Below are positions 13,409 through 21,104 of a stretch of 29,065 bases of DNA, one piece after another (positions within the stretch are counted from its first letter, which is position 1; every line of letters begins with the position of its first letter). The notes under the pieces are model-generated. The model had not been told where the DNA came from. It did no database searches and saw nothing but the letters and a program-made list of their open reading frames with translations. The stretch is taken from the IMG/VR virus record IMGVR_UViG_3300032224_000094, positions 1 to 29,065 of that record; one strand, 5' to 3'. This DNA is from a virus. The translations under genes and the position numbers were made by a program.

Positions 13409-13734
13409 GAAAATCTTGGATATACAGAGATGGCGAAGCTATCGAGTTAGATGGTCACACGCCCACCACTGAGCTGCATTACGTAATGCCAGATATTCAA
13501 CCATATCAAAGCATGGCAGACGGCAGCATGATTACTAGCAGATCGCATCATCGGGCGCATTTAAGGGCGCACAATTGCATTGAGATTGGAAACGAGAAGA
13601 TGGAAACTCGACCGACTCAAATTAAAGACAGCAGACGGGAAGTGTTGCGCGAACAACTCGCGGGAATGACGCACAGCCAGGCTAATAAAATCCTCACAAA
13701 GCTGCGTGATGATCTTCGTTTTAATCGTAAATAA
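13405..13734 (+). CDS. conserved protein upstream of scaffold, 109 aa
   Basis: Overlaps the previous gene by 4 bases. It contains MRKSWIYRDGEAIELDGHTP, HYVMPDIQPYQSMADGSMIT and SRSHHRAHLRAHNCIEIGNE, then a basic helical tail (QANKILTKLRDDLRFNRK). I recall this pattern (W.YRDG, MPDIQPYKSM.DGSMI.SRS.HR.HL) from conserved phage proteins encoded just before scaffold genes, including members read as hypothetical virion morphogenesis proteins. The His-rich HHRAHLRAHNCIEIG segment might bind metal, which is inference. Function unknown. Confidence 0.75.
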   Translation: MRKSWIYRDGEAIELDGHTPTTELHYVMPDIQPYQSMADGSMITSRSHHRAHLRAHNCIEIGNEKMETRPTQIKDSRREVLREQLAGMTHSQANKILTKLRDDLRFNRK

Positions 13735-13755
13735 CCCCCACAGGGAGAAATACAA

Positions 13756-14757
13756 ATGTCTGAACAATTAAATGAAATTGCACCATTAGCTGAATCACCC
13801 GATGCTAGACGCGAATTGCTGTCTCAACAATTTGATGAGATCGCAGAGAATCCACCAGATGTAAGGCCAGAGCAGGAAGAACGAGTTAGAGCGCCAGACG
13901 GTAAATTTGCGCCTAGACAAGCTCAAGAGCAGCAAGAAACTCAAGACGCTGCCGAAGAACCAGTATGGTCGCGCCCACCAGCATCGTGGAAAAAAGATTA
14001 TCACGAGGTTTGGAAAACTGCCGATCCTAAATTGCGTGAATATGCCTGGAAGCGCGAAGAAGAAATGAAGTCTGGAATCTCATCCGTAATTGGGAGAGCT
14101 GAGTTTGCCGATCAAATACAGGAAGTGATTACGCCATTTGAAAACACAATTCGTGGGCTTGGATTGCAGCCTAAAGATGCGATAAAAGCGCTACTTGAGG
14201 CCGACCATTCACTGCGATATAGCACACCACAAGAAAAAGTGCAATTATTTAGTAGACTTGCACAACAATATGGTGTAAATTTAGGACAAATCGAGCAAAG
14301 CCCACAGCAAAACCCGATTGATCCGACTATTTATGCACTTCAAAATGAGCTGAATAAAGTTCGTGGCGAGGTAATGACATGGAAGGAACAGCAGGAACAG
14401 GTGCAAAATCAGTCTTTATTGGGCGAAATAAACCAATTTGCTCAAAAAGCTGAGTATTTTGAGGAAGCTCGACCGGTGATGGTGCAACTGCTACAAAGCG
14501 GTGTTGCACAAACACTGGAAGATGCGTACGAAAAAGCAATACGCCTCGACTCTAATCTATTTGATACTGTTCAACAAAGCCGACAAGCTGAATTGGATGC
14601 TGAGAAAAGATCAAGAGCTGACAAGGCTGCGAAATCAGCCAGGGCGGCTGCGGTTAGCGTTAGAAGCTCTACACCCGGAGTGGTCACGGCTACCAAAGCG
14701 CAAGACAGACGTGCATTGTTGGCAGAGCAATTTGATGCCATCGGTTCGCGTTTTTGA
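13756..14757 (+). CDS. scaffolding protein, 333 aa
   Basis: A highly charged, Gln/Glu-rich, helical protein just upstream of the capsid gene, the normal place and composition for a phage scaffold. It includes RAPDGKFAPRQAQEQQETQD, WSRPPASWKKDYHEVWKTAD, and long helices with coiled-coil character around residues 190-225 and 265-300. It should guide capsid assembly and leave before or during packaging. The N-terminal RRELLSQQFDEIAENP (residues 19-34) and C-terminal RRALLAEQFDAIGSRF (318-333) are near copies of one motif. AGGGAG is eight bases before ATG. No protease domain is visible. Confidence 0.8.
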   Translation: MSEQLNEIAPLAESPDARRELLSQQFDEIAENPPDVRPEQEERVRAPDGKFAPRQAQEQQETQDAAEEPVWSRPPASWKKDYHEVWKTADPKLREYAWKREEEMKSGISSVIGRAEFADQIQEVITPFENTIRGLGLQPKDAIKALLEADHSLRYSTPQEKVQLFSRLAQQYGVNLGQIEQSPQQNPIDPTIYALQNELNKVRGEVMTWKEQQEQVQNQSLLGEINQFAQKAEYFEEARPVMVQLLQSGVAQTLEDAYEKAIRLDSNLFDTVQQSRQAELDAEKRSRADKAAKSARAAAVSVRSSTPGVVTATKAQDRRALLAEQFDAIGSRF

Positions 14758-14783
14758 TCTCAAACTGATAAGGAGTATTAATT

Positions 14784-15785
14784 ATGGCATTTGCCAATAG
14801 CTCTATCAGCGACATCATTGCGACTAACATACAAAGCCGTAGTGGTGAATTAGCTGATAACGTAACAAATAATAATGCTTTACTGCGCCGACTCAAAGAG
14901 CGTGGCAATGTAAAGACTTTCTCAGGCGGTAACGTAATCCTCCAAGAGATTATGTATAACGACACCACTACCAATAACACGAATTCATATTCTGGTTATG
15001 AAGTATTGAATGTCAGCCAAAACAGCCCAATCAGCTCTGCTCAATTTAGCATCACGCAATATGCTGCTGCTGTGTCGATCTCTGGCTTAGAAATGATCCA
15101 GAATAGCGGCAAAGAAGCAATCATTGACTTGCTAGATGGTCGTATGAATGTTGCTGAAGCTCAGTTAGCTAACCGTTTAGGTAGCGATATCTATTTGGAT
15201 GGCACTGGCAATAGCGGAAAAAACATCACCGGTTTGGCTGCTGCTGTGCCTGATAGTCCAAGCACTGGCACATACGGCGGTATCAATCGCGCTACCTGGT
15301 CATTCTGGCGCTCGGTTGCATACTCAGGCGTAACCAATGGTGGTGCTGCTACTACTGCATCCAACATCCAGCAATACATGGACTCAATCGCAGTTCAATT
15401 GATTCGTGGAACGGACAAGCCCGACTTGATCGTTGCTGACAATAACTACTACCGTTTGTATCTGCAATCATTGCAGTCAATTCAGCGTATCTCTGATTCT
15501 GGCTCAAGCATGGCAGGCGCAGGCTTTGCATCGTTGAAATACTACGGCGCAGGTATGGCTTCAGACGTTGTGCTAGACGGTGGTATCGGTTCTGCCGCTA
15601 CTGCTAATCACATGTGGTTCTTGAATACTAAATATATATTCTTCAGACCGCACGTTGATCGCAACTTTGTGCCTATCGGTGGCGAACGTCAAGCAATCAA
15701 CCAAGACGCTATTGTTAAGCTAATTGGCTGGGCTGGTAATCTTTGCTCATCTGGTCCGCAATTTAGCGGCGTTTTGATAGCCTAA
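14784..15785 (+). CDS. major capsid protein, 333 aa
   Basis: Follows the scaffold after 26 bases with AAGGAG before ATG. The sequence has hallmarks of HK97-fold capsid proteins: a long N-terminal helix with LADNVTNNNALLRRLKERGN, KTFSGGNVILQEIMYNDTTT (N-arm/E-loop), a spine-helix-like SGLEMIQNSGKEAIIDLLDGRMNVAEAQ region, a central domain with KPDLIVADNNYYRLYLQSLQ and YGAGMASDVVLDGGIG, and a closing WFLNTKYIFFRPHVDRNFVP. This is the common capsid layout in podovirus-like phages with separate scaffold. No maturation protease or prohead cleavage site can be defined. Confidence 0.85.
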   Translation: MAFANSSISDIIATNIQSRSGELADNVTNNNALLRRLKERGNVKTFSGGNVILQEIMYNDTTTNNTNSYSGYEVLNVSQNSPISSAQFSITQYAAAVSISGLEMIQNSGKEAIIDLLDGRMNVAEAQLANRLGSDIYLDGTGNSGKNITGLAAAVPDSPSTGTYGGINRATWSFWRSVAYSGVTNGGAATTASNIQQYMDSIAVQLIRGTDKPDLIVADNNYYRLYLQSLQSIQRISDSGSSMAGAGFASLKYYGAGMASDVVLDGGIGSAATANHMWFLNTKYIFFRPHVDRNFVPIGGERQAINQDAIVKLIGWAGNLCSSGPQFSGVLIA

Positions 15786-15798
15786 GGAGAAATTTAAA

Positions 15799-16332
15799 AT
15801 GGCTTATACTTTTGATGACAACAAAGCAGGCTTACTACAGATCAATCAAACTGATTCTGGCGTAACGATGGCGAATGGCACTTCAGCTATTCCCACCCCA
15901 CCTGCTGTTTTAGGGCAAATTGAACGTGCTTTTGATCCTACCTACGGCGCAGGTGAGTTTATTCTGCTCGTTGGTGTTGCAAGCACTACAGTTGGCTCGT
16001 TAGTAACCTACGATGGCACGACCTATCAAACCACATTGTGCGCTACTACTAGCGCTCAGGCTCGCCCAGTTGCTATTGCGATGTCTGCTAACACTGCTGG
16101 TTTGTTTGGTTGGTATCAGATTGAAGGCACTGCGGTTGTGAACAAATCTACAAGTAGCAATTTTGCACCTACTGTTGCATTTGGTGTGAAATCTACTGGT
16201 AAAGTTGGCGCAACAGGTTCGGGCAAAGAGATTCTTGGCGCTCGCACTGCTAATGCTGCGACTGTTGCCTCTGCGACCACTACGGTCAATGTCGTAATCA
16301 ATCGCCCACATCTGCAAGGTCGTATCACCTAA
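15799..16332 (+). CDS. probable head decoration protein, 177 aa
   Basis: Encoded 13 bases after the capsid gene with AAGGAG in between. It starts MAYTFDDNKAGLLQINQTDS and is beta-rich with repeated small-residue strands (FILLVGVASTTVGSLVTYDG, ATTSAQARPVAIAMSANTAG). Position immediately after the capsid gene and the composition suggest a decoration or head-stabilising protein, as in many phages. No enzyme motif is present. Direct proof would need virion proteomics; I do not name a family. Confidence 0.65.
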   Translation: MAYTFDDNKAGLLQINQTDSGVTMANGTSAIPTPPAVLGQIERAFDPTYGAGEFILLVGVASTTVGSLVTYDGTTYQTTLCATTSAQARPVAIAMSANTAGLFGWYQIEGTAVVNKSTSSNFAPTVAFGVKSTGKVGATGSGKEILGARTANAATVASATTTVNVVINRPHLQGRIT

Positions 16333-16340
16333 TCAGTGAA

Positions 16341-16376
16341 AGGAGATGGCGGGAGAGAAATCTCTCGCCTCTTTTT
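16341..16376 (+). promoter_or_regulatory. ribosome binding site separated from its start by a terminator-like hairpin
   Basis: AGGAG lies at 16341-16345, 31 bases before the next ATG (16377), too far for normal initiation. Between them GGCG...AGAG (16348-16357) pairs with CTCTCGCC (16362-16369), leaving a 2-base bulge and an AAAT loop. Folding would leave about 9 unpaired bases between AGGAG and ATG. The hairpin is followed by TCTTTTT, so it also has the shape of a Rho-independent terminator for the capsid transcript. Both roles are possible. Confidence 0.55.
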
Positions 16377-17678
16377 ATGGACATAGAAATCATCTGCAAT
16401 ACTGATGACGCGGAATTATTTGGCAATATTCGATTAAATTCTCGTAGTTGTCAGAAATGGATTAAAGAATTGCCAGCGCATGACGGTCACGCAGTGATTG
16501 TTGGCGGCGGTCCATCTGTTGCAGATTATCTACCAATTATTGAAAAGCGGCGCAAATTAGGGCAAAAGATATTTGCACTTAATGGCGCGGCTAAGTTCTT
16601 GAATCGTCACGGCATTGTGCCTGACTATCAAATTATACTTGACGCACGACCAGGTAATGTTGATTTGATTGGCGATGCTAAAGAATATTTATTCTCAAGC
16701 CAGTGTCACCCATCATTGTTTAATGACGAAGATAATATTACTACATGGCATCCAGCGATGGATAATATGGAAGATCACCTGCCAAATCACGATCAGGAAT
16801 ACGCCTTAATCGGCGGTGGCACGACTGTTGGGCTATCAAGCATGTGTCTTGCGTACACAATGGGCTATCGCAAGCTGCACCTATTTGGCTATGATTGTTC
16901 GCACAGACATACAATGGGACATGCGTATAAGCAGCCAATGAATGACAGCGATGTATTAGTTAAAGTTACTGTTGATGGAAAAGTGTTTACCAGCTCGCTT
17001 ACAATGGCCAGGCAAGCTGAGTTATTTCCTACTGTATGCAATAACCTAATTGATTTAGGTTGCATCATTACCGTTGACGCTACTGGATTAATTATGGAGG
17101 TTGTGCGAAAAATGCGCGAGCGCCCAGATTTAATGCCAGAGCAAGAAAAATATCAAAAGATGTGGGATATACCTGCGTATCGTAATATGTCACCAGGTGA
17201 ATTAATTGCTGATTATTTTGTAGAATTAGCTAAAATAGACTGCAATGATAAAGTAATTGATTTTGGCTGCGGCACTGGTCGCGGTAGCAAGCGCATACAC
17301 GAATTAGCAAAATGCAATATTCAGATGGTTGATTTCTCTGATAATTGCTTAGATAAAGATATTAAATTTAAATTAACTGTTGCAGATTTAACGCAGCCTA
17401 TTGATTTAAAAGCAGATGTTGGTTATTGCACAGATGTAATGGAACATATACCGACAGACGATGTTGATGCAGTTATTAAAAATATTATGCAGTGTGTTGA
17501 TCGCGCATTCTTTCAGATTAGTTTATTGCCAGATCATATGGGGCAATTAATTGGTCAGCATTTGCATGTTTCAGTATTTCCATATGAATGGTGGGCAAGC
17601 AAGTTCTGTGATTATAAATTGATATTCTCAAGTCATAACACAGAAAATGCAATTTTCTACGTTAAAAAGGAGAAGTAA
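16377..17678 (+). CDS. DUF115/MptE-like domain fused to SAM-dependent methyltransferase, 433 aa
   Basis: Two enzymes in one chain. Residues 37-190 resemble the DUF115/MptE-like family: HAVIVGGGPSVAD (38-50), KIFALNGAAKFLNRHGIVPD (64-83), ALIGGGTTVGLSS (143-155) and LHLFGYDCS (167-175). The family includes pterin kinase-like and glycosyl/pseudaminic-acid-transfer-like proteins. Residues 270-430 are a class I methyltransferase: motif I VIDFGCGTGRGS (293-304), VDFSDN (318-323) and CTDVMEHIP (351-359). The substrate is unknown; virion or host-surface glycan modification is inference from the capsid-module position. The second half is AT-rich with ATT/TTA codons. Initiation probably depends on the upstream hairpin. 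Confidence 0.75.
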   Translation: MDIEIICNTDDAELFGNIRLNSRSCQKWIKELPAHDGHAVIVGGGPSVADYLPIIEKRRKLGQKIFALNGAAKFLNRHGIVPDYQIILDARPGNVDLIGDAKEYLFSSQCHPSLFNDEDNITTWHPAMDNMEDHLPNHDQEYALIGGGTTVGLSSMCLAYTMGYRKLHLFGYDCSHRHTMGHAYKQPMNDSDVLVKVTVDGKVFTSSLTMARQAELFPTVCNNLIDLGCIITVDATGLIMEVVRKMRERPDLMPEQEKYQKMWDIPAYRNMSPGELIADYFVELAKIDCNDKVIDFGCGTGRGSKRIHELAKCNIQMVDFSDNCLDKDIKFKLTVADLTQPIDLKADVGYCTDVMEHIPTDDVDAVIKNIMQCVDRAFFQISLLPDHMGQLIGQHLHVSVFPYEWWASKFCDYKLIFSSHNTENAIFYVKKEK

Positions 17679-17680
17679 AA

Positions 17681-18040
17681 ATGGCAATTCCATCGAGAGT
17701 TCAAGCATCCGGCAATTCAGGTTTAGCAACAACTAGCATCTGTGGCGATGGCGCTACTGCATTAGTTGCTGTTGGTAGCACGATTGCTGACGCACTACAA
17801 TTATCCGCAGTCTGGAATACACTCACCACCAGTTCTGCATCGACTGGCGTTATTTTGCCACCAACTGAAGTAGGTGCAATGATTGGTTTGCGTAATGATT
17901 CTGGTCAAACAATTACTGTTTACCCAAAATCAGGATCAACCATCAATGCAGGCGCAAGCACACTGTCTGTAGCTACCGCTAAAACTGTGATCTTGTTTGC
18001 TACATCTGCTACGACCTGGGCTTCTGTTTTAACAGCTTAA
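17681..18040 (+). CDS. small beta-rich virion-type protein, 119 aa
   Basis: Starts 2 bases after the fusion gene, with AAGGAG inside that gene's last codons. It is rich in Ala, Thr, Ser and Val (VASG-like start MAIPSRVQASGNSGLATTSI, then TEVGAMIGLRNDSGQTITVY). The segment GLRNDSGQTITVYPKSG followed by INAGASTLSVATAKT resembles small beta proteins in phage structural clusters. A minor head or fibre-related role is plausible. A strong hairpin lies just downstream. Confidence 0.65.
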   Translation: MAIPSRVQASGNSGLATTSICGDGATALVAVGSTIADALQLSAVWNTLTTSSASTGVILPPTEVGAMIGLRNDSGQTITVYPKSGSTINAGASTLSVATAKTVILFATSATTWASVLTA

Positions 18041-18052
18041 TGATTTAAACTG

Positions 18053-18092
18053 ATCGCTCTCACCCTACACGGTGGGAGTGATTTGTATTGTA
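18053..18092 (+). terminator. strong hairpin, possible Rho-independent terminator or processing site
   Basis: ATCGCTCTCACC (18053-18064) pairs with GGTGGGAGTGAT (18071-18082) over 12 base pairs including two G-U pairs, with loop CTACAC. The following TTGTATTGTA is U-rich but interrupted, so termination may be partial. It lies in the only gap of this stretch and upstream of the next ribosome binding site. Confidence 0.5.
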
Positions 18093-18116
18093 ATCCAATC
18101 CCCACAGGAGAAAATT

Positions 18117-18644
18117 ATGCTAGACAGCGATGTTAATAATGCAGATGCAGCTTTGTTTGTTGAGTTTTATTTATATGACAAAGAACCATACAAAAATATG
18201 CCGTTCATTCGGATTATGATGCCTGGTGATTCTACAAACGTGGTTGAGCAGCTTGTAAGAGATCATCACAAAGAGCGTTTTGCTAGGCAATGGTTGCATT
18301 ATCAAATGTCGCAGTCAGATGGACCAGTTATAGGCACACCGTTGAACCAATGGCATATTGACCAGCCAGAGGAGTTTAGCAGCGCTCAAATGGCTGAATT
18401 GCAGATATTGAAATTTCAGAGCGTAGAGCAGGTTGCTACCGCGTCTGATAGTCAATTGCAGCGCGTAGGCATGGGTGCAATGGGATTGCGTGAACGTGCG
18501 CGAGCTTATATAACAAGCAGAAATCAGTCTGAAAATACTACAGAATTATCGGAAACTAAAAAGAAATTGCAGGAATTAGAAGCGCAAATGGCAATGATTT
18601 TAGAAAATCAGCGCAAGCCAGGGCGGCCCCGTAAAGAGGTGTAA
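18117..18644 (+). CDS. conserved hypothetical virion-module protein, 175 aa
   Basis: The start chosen is ATG 18117 with AGGAG seven bases upstream; the longer frame from GTG 18072 would begin inside the hairpin and is unlikely. The N-terminal half is acidic with FVEFYLYDKEPYKNMPFIRI and RDHHKERFARQWLHYQMSQS; the C-terminal half is helical, including a coiled-coil-like LSETKKKLQELEAQMAMILE and a terminal KPGRPRKEV that resembles an AT-hook. I do not recognise a family name, though similar proteins sit near head-tail genes in podoviruses. The basic tail may touch DNA, which is inference. Confidence 0.7.
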   Translation: MLDSDVNNADAALFVEFYLYDKEPYKNMPFIRIMMPGDSTNVVEQLVRDHHKERFARQWLHYQMSQSDGPVIGTPLNQWHIDQPEEFSSAQMAELQILKFQSVEQVATASDSQLQRVGMGAMGLRERARAYITSRNQSENTTELSETKKKLQELEAQMAMILENQRKPGRPRKEV

Positions 18645-18646
18645 AT

Positions 18647-19558
18647 ATGTCGAGCACGATGCTTGAGTTAGTGCAGCAGGTTACGAATGAGCTAGGGGTT
18701 TCGACCCCTGCCTCAGTTGCAGGAAATACAAATCAAGACGTAATTCAAATATTGGCGCTAATGAATGCCGCAGGTTATGAGTTTTTGCGGCGGCATCCGT
18801 GGCGAGCATTAACAAAGCAAAATGCTTTTTACACTGAGTATCTAACAACTACGGGCAACTGGACAACTGCCTCTCGTGTTATTACGGGCATCCCAAGCAC
18901 AACAGGGTTAGATACAACCTATCAAGCAGTCGGCACTGGTATTAACCAGAATACGTTTATTGAGTCTGTTGATTCGTCAACTCAAGTTACGTTAAATCAA
19001 AACTTTGCACAAGCCGGTGGCACTAACGCTACTGTGTATTTTCAGAAAATGAAATACAGCTTGCCAAGCGATTACGAGGCATTAGTGCCTCGCACTATGT
19101 GGGATAAGTCTAAACATTGGGAAATGCTAGGCCCAGAGGATGCACAACAGTGGGAATGGTTATTATCTGGTTATATCTCGACCGGTCCGCGTATACGGTG
19201 GCGCTTGCTGGGTAATTACTTTCAGATATGGCCAGGTAATAGCACTGATGAATATTTAGGTTTTGAGTATCGCAGCAAAGGCTGGGCAAATGCCGCAAAT
19301 GGCACAGTTAAAAACAGTTTTACTGTTGATACAGATACAACTATGTATCCAGATCGCTTGATGGTTTTGGCTACCAAGCTAAAATACTTCCAAGCTAAAG
19401 GCTTTGACACCACTGCGCTATATCGTGATTATCTCTATGAGTTAGAGGCTGCGATGGCGCTCGATATGTCTAGCGCTAATCTGAGCTTTGCACCAAGACC
19501 TGGCACTGTTTTAATCGGTTACGACAACATACCGGATTCGGGATATGGTCCAAATTAA
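18647..19558 (+). CDS. head-tail adaptor protein, 303 aa
   Basis: Begins MSSTMLELVQQVTNELGVST and contains DVIQILALMNAAGYEFLRRH with PW following, the typical opening of podovirus adaptor (head-to-tail gateway) proteins. A middle beta insertion (TASRVITGIPSTTGLDTTYQ through FQKMKYSLPSDYEALVPRTM) and a closing helical part (PDRLMVLATKLKYFQAKGFD, YRDYLYELEAAMA) fit the SU10/P22 gp4-like adaptor architecture that docks under the portal. The start is 2 bases after the previous stop. The nozzle gene begins inside its end (14-base overlap). Confidence 0.75.
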   Translation: MSSTMLELVQQVTNELGVSTPASVAGNTNQDVIQILALMNAAGYEFLRRHPWRALTKQNAFYTEYLTTTGNWTTASRVITGIPSTTGLDTTYQAVGTGINQNTFIESVDSSTQVTLNQNFAQAGGTNATVYFQKMKYSLPSDYEALVPRTMWDKSKHWEMLGPEDAQQWEWLLSGYISTGPRIRWRLLGNYFQIWPGNSTDEYLGFEYRSKGWANAANGTVKNSFTVDTDTTMYPDRLMVLATKLKYFQAKGFDTTALYRDYLYELEAAMALDMSSANLSFAPRPGTVLIGYDNIPDSGYGPN

Positions 19559-21104
19559 TCAACTGGTGCAGGGCAATGCAGCCAATGTGCAGTCTGTGCC
19601 TGCACCAGTTGGCGGTTGGAATGCGCGAGACTCAATTAGTAACATGGACCCGATGGATGCGGTCACGTTGACTAATTTCTTTCCGACTGCATCTAATGTT
19701 GTATTACGTGGTGGATACACTAAGTGGGCTACCGGAATGACCGGTCAGGTTCAAACGGTCATTAATTACTCTACCGGCACAACTGACAAACTATACGGAT
19801 TTGCAGACGGAAAAATCTATGATGTGACAAGCTCTGGTGCTGTAGGCGCTGCATTGGTCACAGGATTGACTAATAACAAATGGGAACATATTAACGTCAC
19901 CACTGCCGCAGGAAGTTACCTATACATCGTTAATGGCGTAGATAAACCATTATTGTTTAATGGCACAACTTGGGCGCCAATTGACGGCTCATCTGCCATA
20001 CCGATCACCGGTGTGACTACAACATCATTAGATAATATTTCGCTATTTAAAAATCGCGTGTGGTTTATTGAGAAAAACACGCTAAAAGCATGGTATTTGC
20101 CGACCGGTGCAGTTGGTGGTGCAGCCAATTATATTGATATGTCAGCGATCGCTAAATACGGCGGTTATTTGGTTGATTTGGATACGTGGACTCTTGATGC
20201 AGGTTATGGCGTTGACGATAATCTAGTATTTGTTACGTCAAATGGCGAGGTTATTGTTTGGTCAGGCACTGATCCTTCTAGTGCGTCAACTTGGGCGCTA
20301 ATTGGCGTTTGGAAGCTAGGCTCACCAATTGGCAAGCGCTGTATGCTGAAATACGGCGGCGATTTACTGCTGATTACTTATGATGGTTTAATGCCATTGG
20401 CAGGCTCGCTACAAAGCTCTAGGCTTGATCCGCGAGTGTCTTTGAGTAACAAGATACAAGGCGCTATCACCGCAGCCACTACGCAATACGGTGACTCGTT
20501 TGGATGGGAAATTCTCTATTCAGCCAAGAATAACGCACTGTGGATTAATGTGCCAGTTGCCGAAGGGCAGCAACAACAATACGTAATGAACAACATAACC
20601 AAGTCTTGGTGCAATTTCTCAGGTTGGAATGCCAATTGTTGGGAAACATTTAGCGATGATCCATTTTTTGGCGGCGATGGCTATGTTGGTCGCGCATGGA
20701 ATTCTACTTATATTGACGATGTAAACAATATTCAAACCAATACGCTGCAAGCATTTAATTATTATGGATCGCGTGGCGTTAAGAAGTATTTTACACGCGG
20801 CAGACCTAATTTATTTACTAATGGCGCACCGGCTGTATTTGTAGGCATGAATGTTGATTTTGATACTCAGCCTGCTACGTCATCGTTATCATTCTCGCCT
20901 AGTTCTGTTGGGTTGTGGGATGGCGCAACTAGCAAATGGGATACAGCCAACTGGGGATCGGCGCTATCCATTACAAATAACTGGCAAGGGATCACAGGTA
21001 TTGGGTATTGTGGTGGAGTTAATTTAATATCACAAAGCCAGGGTATACAAATAGAATGGGCATCGACTGACGTAGTATTTCAAGTCGGATGGGCTGGAAT
21101 ATAA
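19545..21104 (+). CDS. tail nozzle / stabilisation protein, 519 aa
   Basis: Follows the adaptor by overlap. The start (VPAPVGGWNARDSISNMDPM) with DAVTLTNFFPTASNVVLRGG is the characteristic opening of podovirus nozzle-type proteins that extend the short tail tube. The body shows repeated beta blade-like segments (KLYGFADGKIYDVTSSGAVG, YLYIVNGVDKPLLFNGTTWA, NRVWFIEKNTLKAWYLPTGA, LVFVTSNGEVIVWSGTDPSS), in keeping with a beta-propeller as in P22 gp10 and T7 gp12-like nozzles. It would seal and then guide DNA release. The GNAT-like gene starts within its last codons. Confidence 0.75.
   Translation: MVQINQLVQGNAANVQSVPAPVGGWNARDSISNMDPMDAVTLTNFFPTASNVVLRGGYTKWATGMTGQVQTVINYSTGTTDKLYGFADGKIYDVTSSGAVGAALVTGLTNNKWEHINVTTAAGSYLYIVNGVDKPLLFNGTTWAPIDGSSAIPITGVTTTSLDNISLFKNRVWFIEKNTLKAWYLPTGAVGGAANYIDMSAIAKYGGYLVDLDTWTLDAGYGVDDNLVFVTSNGEVIVWSGTDPSSASTWALIGVWKLGSPIGKRCMLKYGGDLLLITYDGLMPLAGSLQSSRLDPRVSLSNKIQGAITAATTQYGDSFGWEILYSAKNNALWINVPVAEGQQQQYVMNNITKSWCNFSGWNANCWETFSDDPFFGGDGYVGRAWNSTYIDDVNNIQTNTLQAFNYYGSRGVKKYFTRGRPNLFTNGAPAVFVGMNVDFDTQPATSSLSFSPSSVGLWDGATSKWDTANWGSALSITNNWQGITGIGYCGGVNLISQSQGIQIEWASTDVVFQVGWAGI

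Noticed and set aside
16346-16405. ATG at 16346 opening a 19-codon frame in the hairpin leader
   Set aside because: AGGAG directly abuts this ATG with no spacing, so initiation is unlikely; the frame is short and out of register with the fusion gene.
18072-18116. Upstream GTG start for the 175-aa protein
   Set aside because: It lies inside the 18053-18082 hairpin and has no ribosome binding site, while ATG 18117 has AGGAG at seven bases.
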